The notes below the pieces were generated by a model. That model had not been told where the DNA came from. It worked only from the letters and a program-made list of their open reading frames with translations, and did not search any database. Positions 17,863 to 25,823 of a stretch of DNA of 64,000 nucleotides are shown here, piece after piece. The DNA comes from an uncultured Dehalococcoidia bacterium. Its GTDB lineage: Bacteria; Chloroflexota; Dehalococcoidia; Lucifugimonadales; UBA3495. Position 1 is the first letter of the stretch. Every line of letters starts with the position of its first letter. The stretch is from positions 2,108,001 to 2,172,000 of the forward strand of contig OY282456.1 in NCBI GenBank assembly GCA_958296225.1. Direction: 5' to 3'. A program made the position numbers and the translations under genes.

Positions 17863-18105
17863 CGTCACGTGAATCTCAGTCCGCCAGAGGTCAACCGGTC
17901 GTCAACGGCCAGTCAGCACAAAATCGCATACCGGCGTCGTGGAGACCCCTCGTCCAATGCTTACGCGAGAACGGTCTAACCGGCCAACAGCGACTGCCAC
18001 CGCGCTGCGTGGCTGCGCTTTCAAAGCGCAGTTCACGAACCATCGGAGCAAAACTTTGCGTAAATCCCCCGGCCGTGGGGCTGACAATGACCGGTAACCT
18101 CTGGC
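17863..18105 (+). ncRNA. Candidate structured RNA, copy 1
   Basis: The predicted transcript is closed by a two-part stem: GCCAGAGGT (17883-17891) pairs with ACCTCTGGC (18097-18105), and ACCGGTC (17894-17900) pairs with GACCGGT (18089-18095). Inside is a hairpin CTGCGCTTT/AAAGCGCAG within an outer CGTG/CACG pairing. In copy 2 the loop region changes but the CTGCGC/GCGCAG pairing remains. It lies downstream of the conserved promoter. I do not recognise a known family (not RNase P, tmRNA, SRP or 6S by eye). The 3' end is uncertain; no terminator is evident. It could act in trans, or as a leader of the gene at 18307. Confidence 0.45.
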
Positions 18106-18306
18106 TCGCACACCCCATCCCGCCAACCGCCCGAACCCCGACCCCCTGAACCAGCAAGGAGCATTGCCAATGAACCCAGCCCACCACCGCAGAGGAATAA
18201 CCAAACCGCCGGCAACGGAACGCGGCCCGCCCTTTGCCAGGGTTGGGGCCAGGGTGAGGGCTGTGCTAAAATCGGGCGAACCGAATCACTAGCAGTGAGG
18301 CGCCTG

Positions 18307-20568
18307 ATGACTAACATTGTACTCTCCAACACCAACTACAACGTTGTCGGCACGCGGCCCATCCGCCACGACGGGGCCGACAAGGTTACGGGCCGCGCCA
18401 AGTACGGCGGCGACTTTGAGATGACCGGGATGCTCCACGGCAAGATGCTGCGGAGTCCTCACGCCCACGCCCGCATCAAGTCCATTGACACGGCGGCGGC
18501 GGCGGCGCTGCCCGGCGTGCGCGCGGTGGTTACGGGGGCCGACCTGCCCATCGCCGGCAAGGACAACCCATCGCTGGCGGCGCGAGCCAACAGCGACAAC
18601 GTGCTGGCCGGAGCCAAGGCGTTGTATCGCGGGCATCCTATCGCCGCCGTGGCGGCTGACTCGGTCCACGTTGCCGAAGAAGCGGCGGCCCTCATCCAGG
18701 TTGACTACGAAGTATTGCGGCCCAACAGCAGCGTGCTGGACGCCATGAAGGACGACGCCGAGCTGCTGCACGACGACCTGACCACCAATGAGTTCGGTGA
18801 AAATACCGACCGGCACAGCAACATCGCCACCCGCTTCCGGTACGAGCAGGGCGACGTTGACCAAGCCTTCGCCGATGCCGACTTCGTGGTGGAGCGCGAG
18901 TTCAACACCCGCACGGTGCACCAGGGCTACATCGAGCCGCAAAACGCCTCCGCCCTCTGGAACGCCGACGGCTACCTGACCGTGTGGACCAGCACGCAGG
19001 GCGCGTTCACCACCCGCGACGCGCTGGCCGGCGTGCTGGAAGTTCCGGTGTCGCGAATCAAGGTCGTGCCCATGGAGATTGGCGGCGGCTTTGGCGGCAA
19101 GATTCCGCTGTACCTGGAACCCGTCGCCGCCCTGCTGTCCCGGAAGACGGGCCGCCCGGTCAAGATGCAGATGACCCGCGCCGAAACCTTTGAGGCTACC
19201 GGCCCGACCTCCGGCTCGTGGTTCAAAATCAAGATGGCCGCCAACCGGGACGGGACGCTGGTAGCCGCCGACGGGGTGCTGTGCTACGAAGCCGGCGCTT
19301 ATCCCGGCTCGCAGGTAACCGCCGGGGCGCAGTGTGTGTTCGCTCCCTACGAAATCGCCAACCAGCGGGTAGAAGGTTATGACGTGGTAACTAACAAACC
19401 GCGCGTTGCCGCCTACCGCGCTCCGGGCGCGCCCATCTCGGCCTTTGGCGGCGAGCAGGTCGTGGACGAGCTGGCCCGACAGTGCGGCATGGACCCGCTG
19501 GATTTCCGCCTGAAGAACGCCAGCAAAGAAGGAACCCGCCGGGTTGACGGCCCGGAGTTCCCGGTCATCGGCAACATCGAATGCCTGGAAGCCGCCAGAG
19601 ACACCGACCACTACCAGTCGGCATTGTCCGGCCCCAACCGGGGCCGCGGCGTCGCTAACGGCTTCTGGTTCAACGTGGGCCTGGCCTCCAGCGCCAGCAT
19701 CAGCGTGCACGCCGACGGGACGATTGGGCTGGTGGAAGGCTCCACCGACATCGGCGGCACCCGGGCGTCCATCAGTATGCAGGCCGCCGAGGTGCTGGGC
19801 ATCCCCGCCGAGGACGTGCGCCCCAGCGTGGGCGACACCGATTCCGTCGGGTTCACCTTCCTCACCGGCGGCAGCCGCACCACCTTTGCCTCCGGCTGGG
19901 CCGCCTACGAATGCGCCCAGGAAATTAAAGCCAGGATGATTGAACGCGCCGCCCGGATTTGGGACAAAGACCCCGGCGAGATTGACCTGGCCGACGGGAT
20001 TTTCAAGCACAACTCCGATGAGGACTTGCAGATGTCCTTCAAAGAGTTGTCCGCGCAGCTGGGGCGCACCGGCGGCCCAATCTCGGCCCAGGTCAGCGTC
20101 AACCCGTCCGGCGTCGGCAGCGCCTTCGGCACCCACCTGGTGGACGTGGAGGTTGACCCGGAAACGGGCAAGGTGGACATCCTGCGCTACACGGCGGTAC
20201 AGGACGCGGGCAAGGCCGTCCACCCCAGCTACGTTGAGGGACAGATGCAGGGCGGCGCGGTGCAAGGCATCGGCTGGGCCCTCAATGAGGAATACTATAT
20301 GAGCGACTCCGGCGATATGGTGAACTCCAGCTTCCTGGACTACCGGATGCCCACCAGCCTGGACCTGCCGATGATTGATACGGTCATCGTGGAAAAGGCC
20401 AACCCCGGCCATCCCTACGGGGTGCGCGGCGTCGGTGAAGTGCCTATCGTCCCGCCCATGGCCGCCATCGCCAACGCCATTCACGACGCCGTCGGCGTGC
20501 GGATGGACAACCTGCCCATGTCGCCGGGGGCCATCCTGGAAGAACTCTGGGAGCAGAACGGCAACTAG
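18307..20568 (+). CDS. Xanthine dehydrogenase-family molybdopterin-binding subunit
   Basis: This 753-residue catalytic subunit of a molybdenum hydroxylase acts on aldehydes, purines, aromatics or CO depending on subfamily. Family features are in order: GTRPIRHDGADKVTGRAKYG, SPHAHARIKSID, GHPIAAVAADS, QNASALWN, GGGFGGKIPLYLEPVAALLS, the substrate loop AYRAPGAP, and near the end GVRGVGEVPIVPPMAAIANA with the catalytic Glu. The loop lacks the form-I CO dehydrogenase AYXCSFR, so CO oxidation is unlikely. The FAD and 2Fe-2S subunits are not next to it. I chose ATG 18307 (GAGG 6 bases upstream). An extended -10, TGCTAAAAT, lies at 18264-18272, just after the MITE-like element. Confidence 0.93.
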   Translation: MTNIVLSNTNYNVVGTRPIRHDGADKVTGRAKYGGDFEMTGMLHGKMLRSPHAHARIKSIDTAAAAALPGVRAVVTGADLPIAGKDNPSLAARANSDNVLAGAKALYRGHPIAAVAADSVHVAEEAAALIQVDYEVLRPNSSVLDAMKDDAELLHDDLTTNEFGENTDRHSNIATRFRYEQGDVDQAFADADFVVEREFNTRTVHQGYIEPQNASALWNADGYLTVWTSTQGAFTTRDALAGVLEVPVSRIKVVPMEIGGGFGGKIPLYLEPVAALLSRKTGRPVKMQMTRAETFEATGPTSGSWFKIKMAANRDGTLVAADGVLCYEAGAYPGSQVTAGAQCVFAPYEIANQRVEGYDVVTNKPRVAAYRAPGAPISAFGGEQVVDELARQCGMDPLDFRLKNASKEGTRRVDGPEFPVIGNIECLEAARDTDHYQSALSGPNRGRGVANGFWFNVGLASSASISVHADGTIGLVEGSTDIGGTRASISMQAAEVLGIPAEDVRPSVGDTDSVGFTFLTGGSRTTFASGWAAYECAQEIKARMIERAARIWDKDPGEIDLADGIFKHNSDEDLQMSFKELSAQLGRTGGPISAQVSVNPSGVGSAFGTHLVDVEVDPETGKVDILRYTAVQDAGKAVHPSYVEGQMQGGAVQGIGWALNEEYYMSDSGDMVNSSFLDYRMPTSLDLPMIDTVIVEKANPGHPYGVRGVGEVPIVPPMAAIANAIHDAVGVRMDNLPMSPGAILEELWEQNGN

Positions 20569-20643
20569 GCCCACACCGAGGCAGAGTCAAAGGGGCCGGC
20601 GGCGGCCAGCAATCGCCGCCGGCTTTCGTAAGGCGAGGATACT

Positions 20644-21444
20644 ATGACGACGCAAGCAACGGTAGAAACGAGCGTTGTACAGCGGCTGGGCGGCATTGAA
20701 TCCCGTTTATCATCTCTGGAAGCCACAATGACCCTGTTCATTGAGGAGCAACGGGAGCACCGCCGCGAAATCAACGCCCGTTTCAACAAGATAGAGGAAG
20801 ACCAGCAGGAACACCGCCGCGAAATCAGCGCCCGTTTCAAAGAGGCGACAGAAGACCAGCAGGAACACCGCCGCGAAATCAACGCCCGTTTCAACAAGAT
20901 AGAAGAAGACCAGCAGGAACACCGCCGCGAAATCAGCGCCCGTTTCAACAAGATGGAAGAAGACCAGCACGAACACCGCCGCGAAATCAACGCCCGTTTC
21001 AACAAGATGGAAGAAGACCAGCAGGAACACCGCCGCGAAATCAGCGCCCGTTTCAAAGAGGCGAAAGAAGACCAGCACGAACACCGCCGCGAAATCAACG
21101 ACCGTTTCAACAAGATAGAGGAAGACCAGCACGAACACCGCCGCGAAATCAGCGCCCGCTTCAAAGAGGCGAAAGAAGACCAGCAGGAACACCGCCGCGA
21201 AATCAGCGCCCGCTTCAACGAGGCGAAAGAAGACCAGCACGAACACCGCCGCGAAATCAGCGCCCGCTTCAACGAGGCGAAAGAAGGCCAGCAGGAGTAC
21301 CGCAGCGAAGTTAGCGCCGGGTTTGATAGACTGGAACGGCGCATTGACCGGATGGGGGCCAGCATCAACCGGATGTACATTACCGTGATTGGCGTTTTCG
21401 GAGCTATCGCAGTTGCCGTCATCGTCAGCAATGTTATCGGTTAA
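20644..21444 (+). CDS. 18-residue-repeat coiled-coil protein with C-terminal membrane anchor
   Basis: This 266-residue protein has residues 34-231 formed by eleven repeats of 18 residues around EHRREI[NS]ARF[NK], with variable tails (NKIEEDQQ, KEAKEDQH, NEAKEDQ). The chain is highly charged and should form a long continuous coiled coil. The last repeat is degenerate (EYRSEVSAGFDRLE). Residues 245-262 (ITVIGVFGAIAVAVIVS) form one transmembrane helix, so it is probably a tail-anchored rod. ATG 20644 has GAGG upstream. It lies 75 bases after the molybdopterin subunit gene on the same strand. Function unknown. Confidence 0.75.
   Translation: MTTQATVETSVVQRLGGIESRLSSLEATMTLFIEEQREHRREINARFNKIEEDQQEHRREISARFKEATEDQQEHRREINARFNKIEEDQQEHRREISARFNKMEEDQHEHRREINARFNKMEEDQQEHRREISARFKEAKEDQHEHRREINDRFNKIEEDQHEHRREISARFKEAKEDQQEHRREISARFNEAKEDQHEHRREISARFNEAKEGQQEYRSEVSAGFDRLERRIDRMGASINRMYITVIGVFGAIAVAVIVSNVIG
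20743..21336 (+). repeat. Eleven tandem 54-base coding repeats
   Basis: The core gaacaccgccgcgaaatcarc recurs every 54 bases, in frame. Alternating versions of the unit (NKIEEDQ and KEAKEDQ types) are shuffled along the array, which fits repeated unequal recombination or slippage. Confidence 0.9.
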
Positions 21445-21493
21445 GGGCCCCAGCCCGGCAGACGTAGGGAGTGCACCAGGAGGCAAACGCATT

Positions 21494-22042
21494 ATGGCCA
21501 GAGTACCCTTTGCTACCAGGGACAGTATGGACGCCGCCGGGCAGGCGGTTTGGGATGAGATTGAAACCTCGCGCGGCGGGGTGCAGCGCAACTATGCCGC
21601 CCTGCTCAACAACCCGCCGGCCGCCGGCAGTTTCGCCCACCTGGGCGGCTATGCCCGCTTTGAGACGCCGCTCCCGGCCCGCATCAAGGCGGTAGCCGTG
21701 CTCACGGCGGCGCGGGAAGCCGGCGGCCATTACGTCTGGACGGTGAACCAGCCGGCGGCGCGCAACGCCGGGCTGGGCGACGCCGAAATCGCCGCTATCC
21801 ACGAGTACCGCGCGCCGGCCGGCCTCTCCGGCGATGACGCCGCCGTGTCGGGATTCGTAATTGAACTGCTGCGCCAGCACCGCATCTCCGACGCCACTTT
21901 TGAGGCGGTGCGCGGGATTATCGGCGACGCTGGCATAGTTGACCTGCTGGTGGTGGTTTCCTACTACCACGGCCTGGCCCACGCGCTACAGGCCCTGCAA
22001 GTAGAGCTGCCGGAGGGGACGGCGGACGCGCTGACTTATTGA
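21494..22042 (+). CDS. Carboxymuconolactone decarboxylase (CMD) family protein
   Basis: This 182-residue all-helical CMD/AhpD-like protein has LPARIKAVAVLTAAREAGGHYVWTVNQ as the typical core helix pair, followed by AARNAGLGDAEIAAI. The redox CxxC of AhpD is absent, so it is not a peroxidase of that kind; it resembles the CMD proteins without cysteines often found next to degradation genes. I chose ATG 21494 because AGGAGG lies 9 bases upstream. Its 3' end overlaps the convergent nuclease gene by 7 bases. Confidence 0.87.
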   Translation: MARVPFATRDSMDAAGQAVWDEIETSRGGVQRNYAALLNNPPAAGSFAHLGGYARFETPLPARIKAVAVLTAAREAGGHYVWTVNQPAARNAGLGDAEIAAIHEYRAPAGLSGDDAAVSGFVIELLRQHRISDATFEAVRGIIGDAGIVDLLVVVSYYHGLAHALQALQVELPEGTADALTY

Positions 22043-23355
22043 CCCGGCAGCTGGTCCTGCTCGGCTTTGTATTCGCGCAGGCAGTTGATGATGACCTCGT
22101 TCATTGCCGGGAATTCGTTCCGAGCGAAGTCCTCAACCCAACCGGCGACCTTGGCGCGGGTGGCCTCGCTATCCCAATTATCCAGGTCACCGTCGTCCAG
22201 CGCATACTCTCTGGTGTCCAAAGTGAGCGAGCCATCCTGGAAATCAACGGGGGCTCGATTGAATATGGCACTGCTGTCGTTGACACTGGCGACTATGCGC
22301 TCTCTGACTGCCGGCACGTCGCCAGGCCAAAGGGCGAGTCCCTGCCGTGCGGAACCGGCTCCCTCTCCCACAGCGCCGAGGTAAAGGTCAAACCGTAGCA
22401 TCGCTTTGGAGCCGCTCCAGCCGTTCCCCGTCTCCAGCAGTTCTGCAAATTCGTCCCATGCGGTCGGCAGAAACCGCAGATAGTTGTAATAGTTCAGCGC
22501 CCAGTCCACCCGCCAATCCCCCGAATCCTCAAGCGCAGCCGCAATAATTTTCTTTGCATCATCCTGGTAGTTCGGCTTGTGCCGGTAAATCAGCTCCATC
22601 ACATCCCGGTTCTGCAAGTAGATTTCGCGGGCACGCTGTTGAACATCGCTGGGAACCGGCACAATTTTCCTCCTCAAAGTGGTTGCGTACTGGCGCAGAA
22701 ACACGCGGACGTCCTCGCTGATGGAATCGGCCTTGCTGGCAAGGGTCTGTTCTACCAGTTGGCGGACGGTAGTATAGTTCTCAGGTATCCAGAACCCCCT
22801 TTCCTTATCCTGCGCCGGGAGTGTACCTTGTGGCGACAGGAACACGTGGTGCCTGGTGAAATTAGGGTAATCCCTTTCCAGCACTTCCCGATACCAAGTG
22901 AGCTGACTGTAGCCGTTGCTGTCGATACCCTCAGGCGCGAATATCTTGTTTTCGATGGCGCAGGCGAATCCGTTGGAAAGGTTCACCAAAAGGATGTCAA
23001 TGTAATTGCGTTCCCGATGTACGGCGGTGTCTGACCAGTCAGCCTTTGCGATGTGGACGCTGGCGGCGGTTCCGATGCCGCTGCTTTCCGCTTGCGTGAC
23101 GGTAGTCATCAGGAAATTTCTGAGGTAGTAATCCCCAACCCCGTGGCTCTCGGATGGGTTTAGCAACCATGCCAGAACGTTGGAATGTACATCCTCATAT
23201 TCCCACAAACTTGGGCGAATGACCTCAAAAAGGTCGAACTCCCGCGGTTGGGATTTTTGCTCGGCAATCAGCCGTTGCAGCTCTGCCAAATCCGGGTTGG
23301 CGACGAAATCGCGCAAGGCTTGCAGCGTCGCCCTATTTTCACTGCCAGTTTGCAT
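22036..23355 (-). CDS. PD-(D/E)XK nuclease superfamily protein (PDDEXK_4 type)
   Basis: This 439-residue protein has an N-terminal part with FDLFEVIRPSLWEYEDVHSN and LAWLLNPSESHGVGDYYLRN, the hallmark of the PDDEXK_4 family. The active site then follows: RNYIDILLVNLSNGFACAIE with Asp in YIDILL and E-N-K in IENKI, and a glutamine after it in SQLTWY. The C-terminal half (about 250-439) is specific to this subfamily. These proteins are often found among defence genes and prophages, but their target is usually unknown. It stands alone, convergent with the CMD gene. Confidence 0.82.
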   Translation of the reverse strand: MQTGSENRATLQALRDFVANPDLAELQRLIAEQKSQPREFDLFEVIRPSLWEYEDVHSNVLAWLLNPSESHGVGDYYLRNFLMTTVTQAESSGIGTAASVHIAKADWSDTAVHRERNYIDILLVNLSNGFACAIENKIFAPEGIDSNGYSQLTWYREVLERDYPNFTRHHVFLSPQGTLPAQDKERGFWIPENYTTVRQLVEQTLASKADSISEDVRVFLRQYATTLRRKIVPVPSDVQQRAREIYLQNRDVMELIYRHKPNYQDDAKKIIAAALEDSGDWRVDWALNYYNYLRFLPTAWDEFAELLETGNGWSGSKAMLRFDLYLGAVGEGAGSARQGLALWPGDVPAVRERIVASVNDSSAIFNRAPVDFQDGSLTLDTREYALDDGDLDNWDSEATRAKVAGWVEDFARNEFPAMNEVIINCLREYKAEQDQLPGQ

Positions 23356-23461
23356 TACAGCCCATAACCCCGTAAAAATGGAGACGGCCGGCCTTTGACG
23401 CCGGCGCGTCGGGCATGATTATAGCATAAGGCAGTTCCGGCAAAACAGGGAGCAAACCGCT

Positions 23462-23779
23462 ATGGCTACTATCAGCAGCGCCATCACCGAACAGGTCGCC
23501 GCCATCATCGGCGACACCCTCAACGGCTGGTTTGAGGAGCATCTGCGTTTCGACCCTATCATCGTCCGCCAGCGCTACGACGACTGGTATGATGAGGACT
23601 ATCTCGAGGCGTGGATTGTGTGGGAAGGGGACCATAGCAAGATGGACCATCTCCTCACCGGCGGCCTGCCCGTCACCATTGCGCCCCGGCTGGATGCGCT
23701 GGGGGTTGACCTGCGTTTGCATCCCCTGTACATCGCCAAATGGGAATGGGAGCTCAATAAGGAACGGATACTCAATTGA
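23462..23779 (+). CDS. Unknown small protein coupled to a HEPN-like gene
   Basis: This 105-residue acidic, aromatic-rich protein (RYDDWYDEDYLEAWIVWEGD) has no family I recognise. GGGAG lies about 9 bases before the ATG. Its TGA overlaps the TTG start of the next gene (TTGA), so the two are translationally coupled and probably act together, in an antitoxin-toxin-like order. It has no nucleotidyltransferase GSxxxG motif, so it is not a MNT partner. Confidence 0.6.
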   Translation: MATISSAITEQVAAIIGDTLNGWFEEHLRFDPIIVRQRYDDWYDEDYLEAWIVWEGDHSKMDHLLTGGLPVTIAPRLDALGVDLRLHPLYIAKWEWELNKERILN

Positions 23780-24261
23780 ATCCGTCGGAGCTCATTGCTA
23801 TCGCCCGCGCGCTGGTCAACGGCGTTATTGACGGCGGCGCAAGGCCGGCATCTCAAACCGAATTGCGCCGCGCCGTCAGCTGCGCCTACTATGCTATGTT
23901 CCATACCTTAGCCGCCAGCAATGCCGACGCTCTGGCCGGAGCATTGCCGGACGGTCAAAGGAGCTGGGCCTGGCGGCAAGCCTACCGCGCCGCGGACCAT
24001 CGGCCAACTCGGAACAAACTCAGCCGGGCCAGCCTGGGGGGGCGATTCCCCGCCGCTATTCGCGCTTTTGGAGAACAATTTGCCATTGCCCAGCAAATGC
24101 GGCACTCTGCTGACTACGATCCTTATGAGGAATTGCAGGCAACTACCGTCGCCGAACTTATCAACAATGCAGAAGCCTACATTCACGCTTTTGCCCAAAC
24201 CCCCGACGACATCCGCCGCGACCTCGCCATCCATATCGTCACCAACATTCGTACCAACTGA
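23776..24261 (+). CDS. HEPN-like domain protein
   Basis: This 161-residue, mostly helical protein carries RRAVSCAYYAMFHTLA (residues about 36-51), typical of HEPN proteins of the UPF0332/SAV_6107 kind, and QQMRHSADYDPYE (about 110-122), which resembles their R..ADY motif. HEPN proteins are often RNases with Rx4-6H; that exact motif is not clear here, so catalysis is uncertain. It starts with TTG overlapping the upstream stop. Together with the 105-residue protein it forms a possible toxin-antitoxin-like pair. Confidence 0.65.
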   Translation: MNPSELIAIARALVNGVIDGGARPASQTELRRAVSCAYYAMFHTLAASNADALAGALPDGQRSWAWRQAYRAADHRPTRNKLSRASLGGRFPAAIRAFGEQFAIAQQMRHSADYDPYEELQATTVAELINNAEAYIHAFAQTPDDIRRDLAIHIVTNIRTN

Positions 24262-24302
24262 CTTGCACAACCAACTTCAACGCCGAAACACGGAGGCCCC
24301 CA

Positions 24303-24956
24303 ATGCCCGACTATGCCTATCTCGTCCGAATGGACATTCCCGACGATTGGGAAGCCGAGTTCAACCGCGTGTACGACACCGAACACGCCAAATATCTCTG
24401 CAACGCCCCCGGCGTCCATACCTGCCACCGCTACCGGCTGGAATCCACCGACGCCGCCGGGATGGCGCGCTATGCCGCCCTGTACGCCATTGACGACCCC
24501 GGTGTGCCCGGCTCCGAGGGTTGGCGGGTTGAGGGGGATAAGGGCGATTGGGCCGCCAAAATCCGGCCCCATACCACCAACCGCACCCACACGATGCTGC
24601 AGTGCATCGCCGCGGCCGGCGCTGCGTCAGCCGACGCCGGCTATATCTTTGTGGTTCAAACGGACATCCCCGCCGCCGCCGAGGATGAGTTCAACCGCCT
24701 GTATGACACCGTCCATCTGCCCGGCCTGTGCCAGGTTGACGGTGTCAGCGGCGCGCGGCGTTACCGCGTGGCAGCCACCAACGCTGACGGGTTTCCCAAG
24801 TACGCGGCCGTCTATCAAATTGACAACCCGGAGGTGATAGATTCCGACGCCTGGAAAGCCGCCGTGCAAGACGAATGGACGGAGAAAATCCGCGCCAAGT
24901 GCATCGGCCTGACCCGCACCATTATGCGGCAGGTCGCCCGGCACCCCAGCCCATAA
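24303..24956 (+). CDS. Tandem dimeric alpha-beta barrel protein
   Basis: This 217-residue protein is made of two homologous halves (about 1-105 and 113-215). Each contains a Y.VxxDIP strand, then EFNRVYDTEH or EFNRLYDTVH, a G[VS].RYR strand and a YA.[LV]Y.ID strand. This is the ferredoxin-like alpha+beta barrel seen in EthD/DUF4286-type proteins; the fusion would make the pseudo-dimer within one chain. Such proteins often bind small hydrophobic or aromatic molecules, but no specific function can be given. ATG 24303 has GGAGG upstream. Confidence 0.7.
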   Translation: MPDYAYLVRMDIPDDWEAEFNRVYDTEHAKYLCNAPGVHTCHRYRLESTDAAGMARYAALYAIDDPGVPGSEGWRVEGDKGDWAAKIRPHTTNRTHTMLQCIAAAGAASADAGYIFVVQTDIPAAAEDEFNRLYDTVHLPGLCQVDGVSGARRYRVAATNADGFPKYAAVYQIDNPEVIDSDAWKAAVQDEWTEKIRAKCIGLTRTIMRQVARHPSP

Positions 24957-25184
24957 TGCCGGAGCAGCGCACGATGACCGCTAATGCTTTCGCCCGGAGC
25001 CGGAGTTGAGGCGGTATGACCCGGCAGCCGGAACATCGCCGCGCAACTTGAACGAATCCGAGGATGCGCCGGCGCCGGCCCCGCAAAACCCGGCCCGTGC
25101 CGCCCGCATCCGGGAATTGGAAGCCCAATTGCGCCCGCAAGGGCTGGAACCACCAGTCGCACCCGCAGGTTAGGAGCGCCAGCA

Positions 25185-25661
25185 ATGCCGGATACCTCTA
25201 TCGTTACCATCCACACTGACGGGGCCTGCCTGGGCAACCCCGGCCCCGGCGGTTACGGCGTAATCCTGGATTACGGCGGCCGGCGCAAGGAACTGTCCGG
25301 CGGTTTCGCGCTGACCACCAATAACCGCATGGAACTGCTGGCGGCCATCGTCGGCCTGGAGGCGCTGAACCGCCCCTGCCGGGTGACTCTCTACTCCGAT
25401 TCCCGCTATCTTGTTGACGCCGTCAGCAAGGGCTGGGCGGCGCGCTGGCGTCAAAACGGCTGGATGCGGAACAAACGGGAGGTGGCCGTGAACCCCGACC
25501 TGTGGCAGCGGCTGCTGGATTTGTGCAGCCGGCACACCGCCGAGTTTCGCTGGGTGCGCGGACACAGCGGCGACCCGGACAACGAACGCTGCGATGAGTT
25601 GGCCAGCGCGGCGGCCCGCAAGAGCAACCTGCCGGACGACCCGGGCTACCGGCGAAGTTGA
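25185..25661 (+). CDS. rnhA: Ribonuclease HI
   Basis: This 158-residue enzyme cuts the RNA strand of RNA-DNA hybrids, removing R-loops and lagging-strand primers. The four acidic residues are present: [33 protein letters not shown] and the final Asp in RCDELA. The [11 protein letters not shown] loop carries the catalytic His, and [11 protein letters not shown] is the basic handle region. Length matches RNase HI (about 155). AGGAG precedes ATG 25185. The 228 bases upstream contain only a short Ala/Pro-rich frame without a known family. Confidence 0.96.
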   Translation: MPDTSIVTIHTDGACLGNPGPGGYGVILDYGGRRKELSGGFALTTNNRMELLAAIVGLEALNRPCRVTLYSDSRYLVDAVSKGWAARWRQNGWMRNKREVAVNPDLWQRLLDLCSRHTAEFRWVRGHSGDPDNERCDELASAAARKSNLPDDPGYRRS

Positions 25662-25823
25662 AATAGAGGAGCGGCCGGCCCCGAAGGGGAGTCGCTGAAG
25701 GAGCGGCTCACTGCCGGTCGCTGGCCTCCAATTGTACCGCCGGCGCCGTCCGGTTGCAAGAGGGAGTCCAGTTTCGCTACAATCGGCTAACGCCATCTCA
25801 TCAATGAACAAAGGGGTATCACC

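Larger units (their letters stand above)
17681..18222. mobile_element. MITE-like non-coding element, copy 1
   Basis: These 542 bases recur, highly similar by eye, at 47276-47858. The ends are inverted repeats: CGTTCCGTTGCCGGTGG at 17681-17697 and CCGCCGGCAACGGAACG at 18206-18222, matching at 16 of 17 positions. Near the left end is a GAGAGGG hairpin (about 17720-17758) that occurs twice in copy 2. Inside are a near-consensus promoter and a sequence closed by a long stem. Frames on either strand are not kept between copies because of indels, so the element is non-coding. No transposase is present, so movement would need one supplied in trans. A short AAGGAGC-plus-ATG leader (18150-18180) is identical in both copies. 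Confidence 0.7.

Noticed and set aside
17891..18204. Minus-strand frames of about 100 codons inside the MITE-like element, with similar frames in copy 2
   Set aside because: Indels between the copies break the frames at different places, so the similarity is at DNA/RNA level, not protein.
18307..20568. Calling the molybdopterin subunit a CO dehydrogenase (CoxL)
   Set aside because: The form-I loop AYXCSFR is absent (AYRAPGAP instead), and the CoxM and CoxS genes are not adjacent.
18289..20574. Long minus-strand frame opposite the molybdopterin subunit gene
   Set aside because: It mirrors the plus-strand gene almost exactly, is His/Gly/Val-rich, and shows no family motif.
20743..21336. Regular direct repeats that might suggest a CRISPR array
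   Set aside because: The repeats are contiguous 54-base codon blocks inside one open frame, with no unique spacers and no cas genes.
21494..22042. Calling the CMD-family protein an AhpD-like peroxidase
   Set aside because: The redox CxxC pair is absent.
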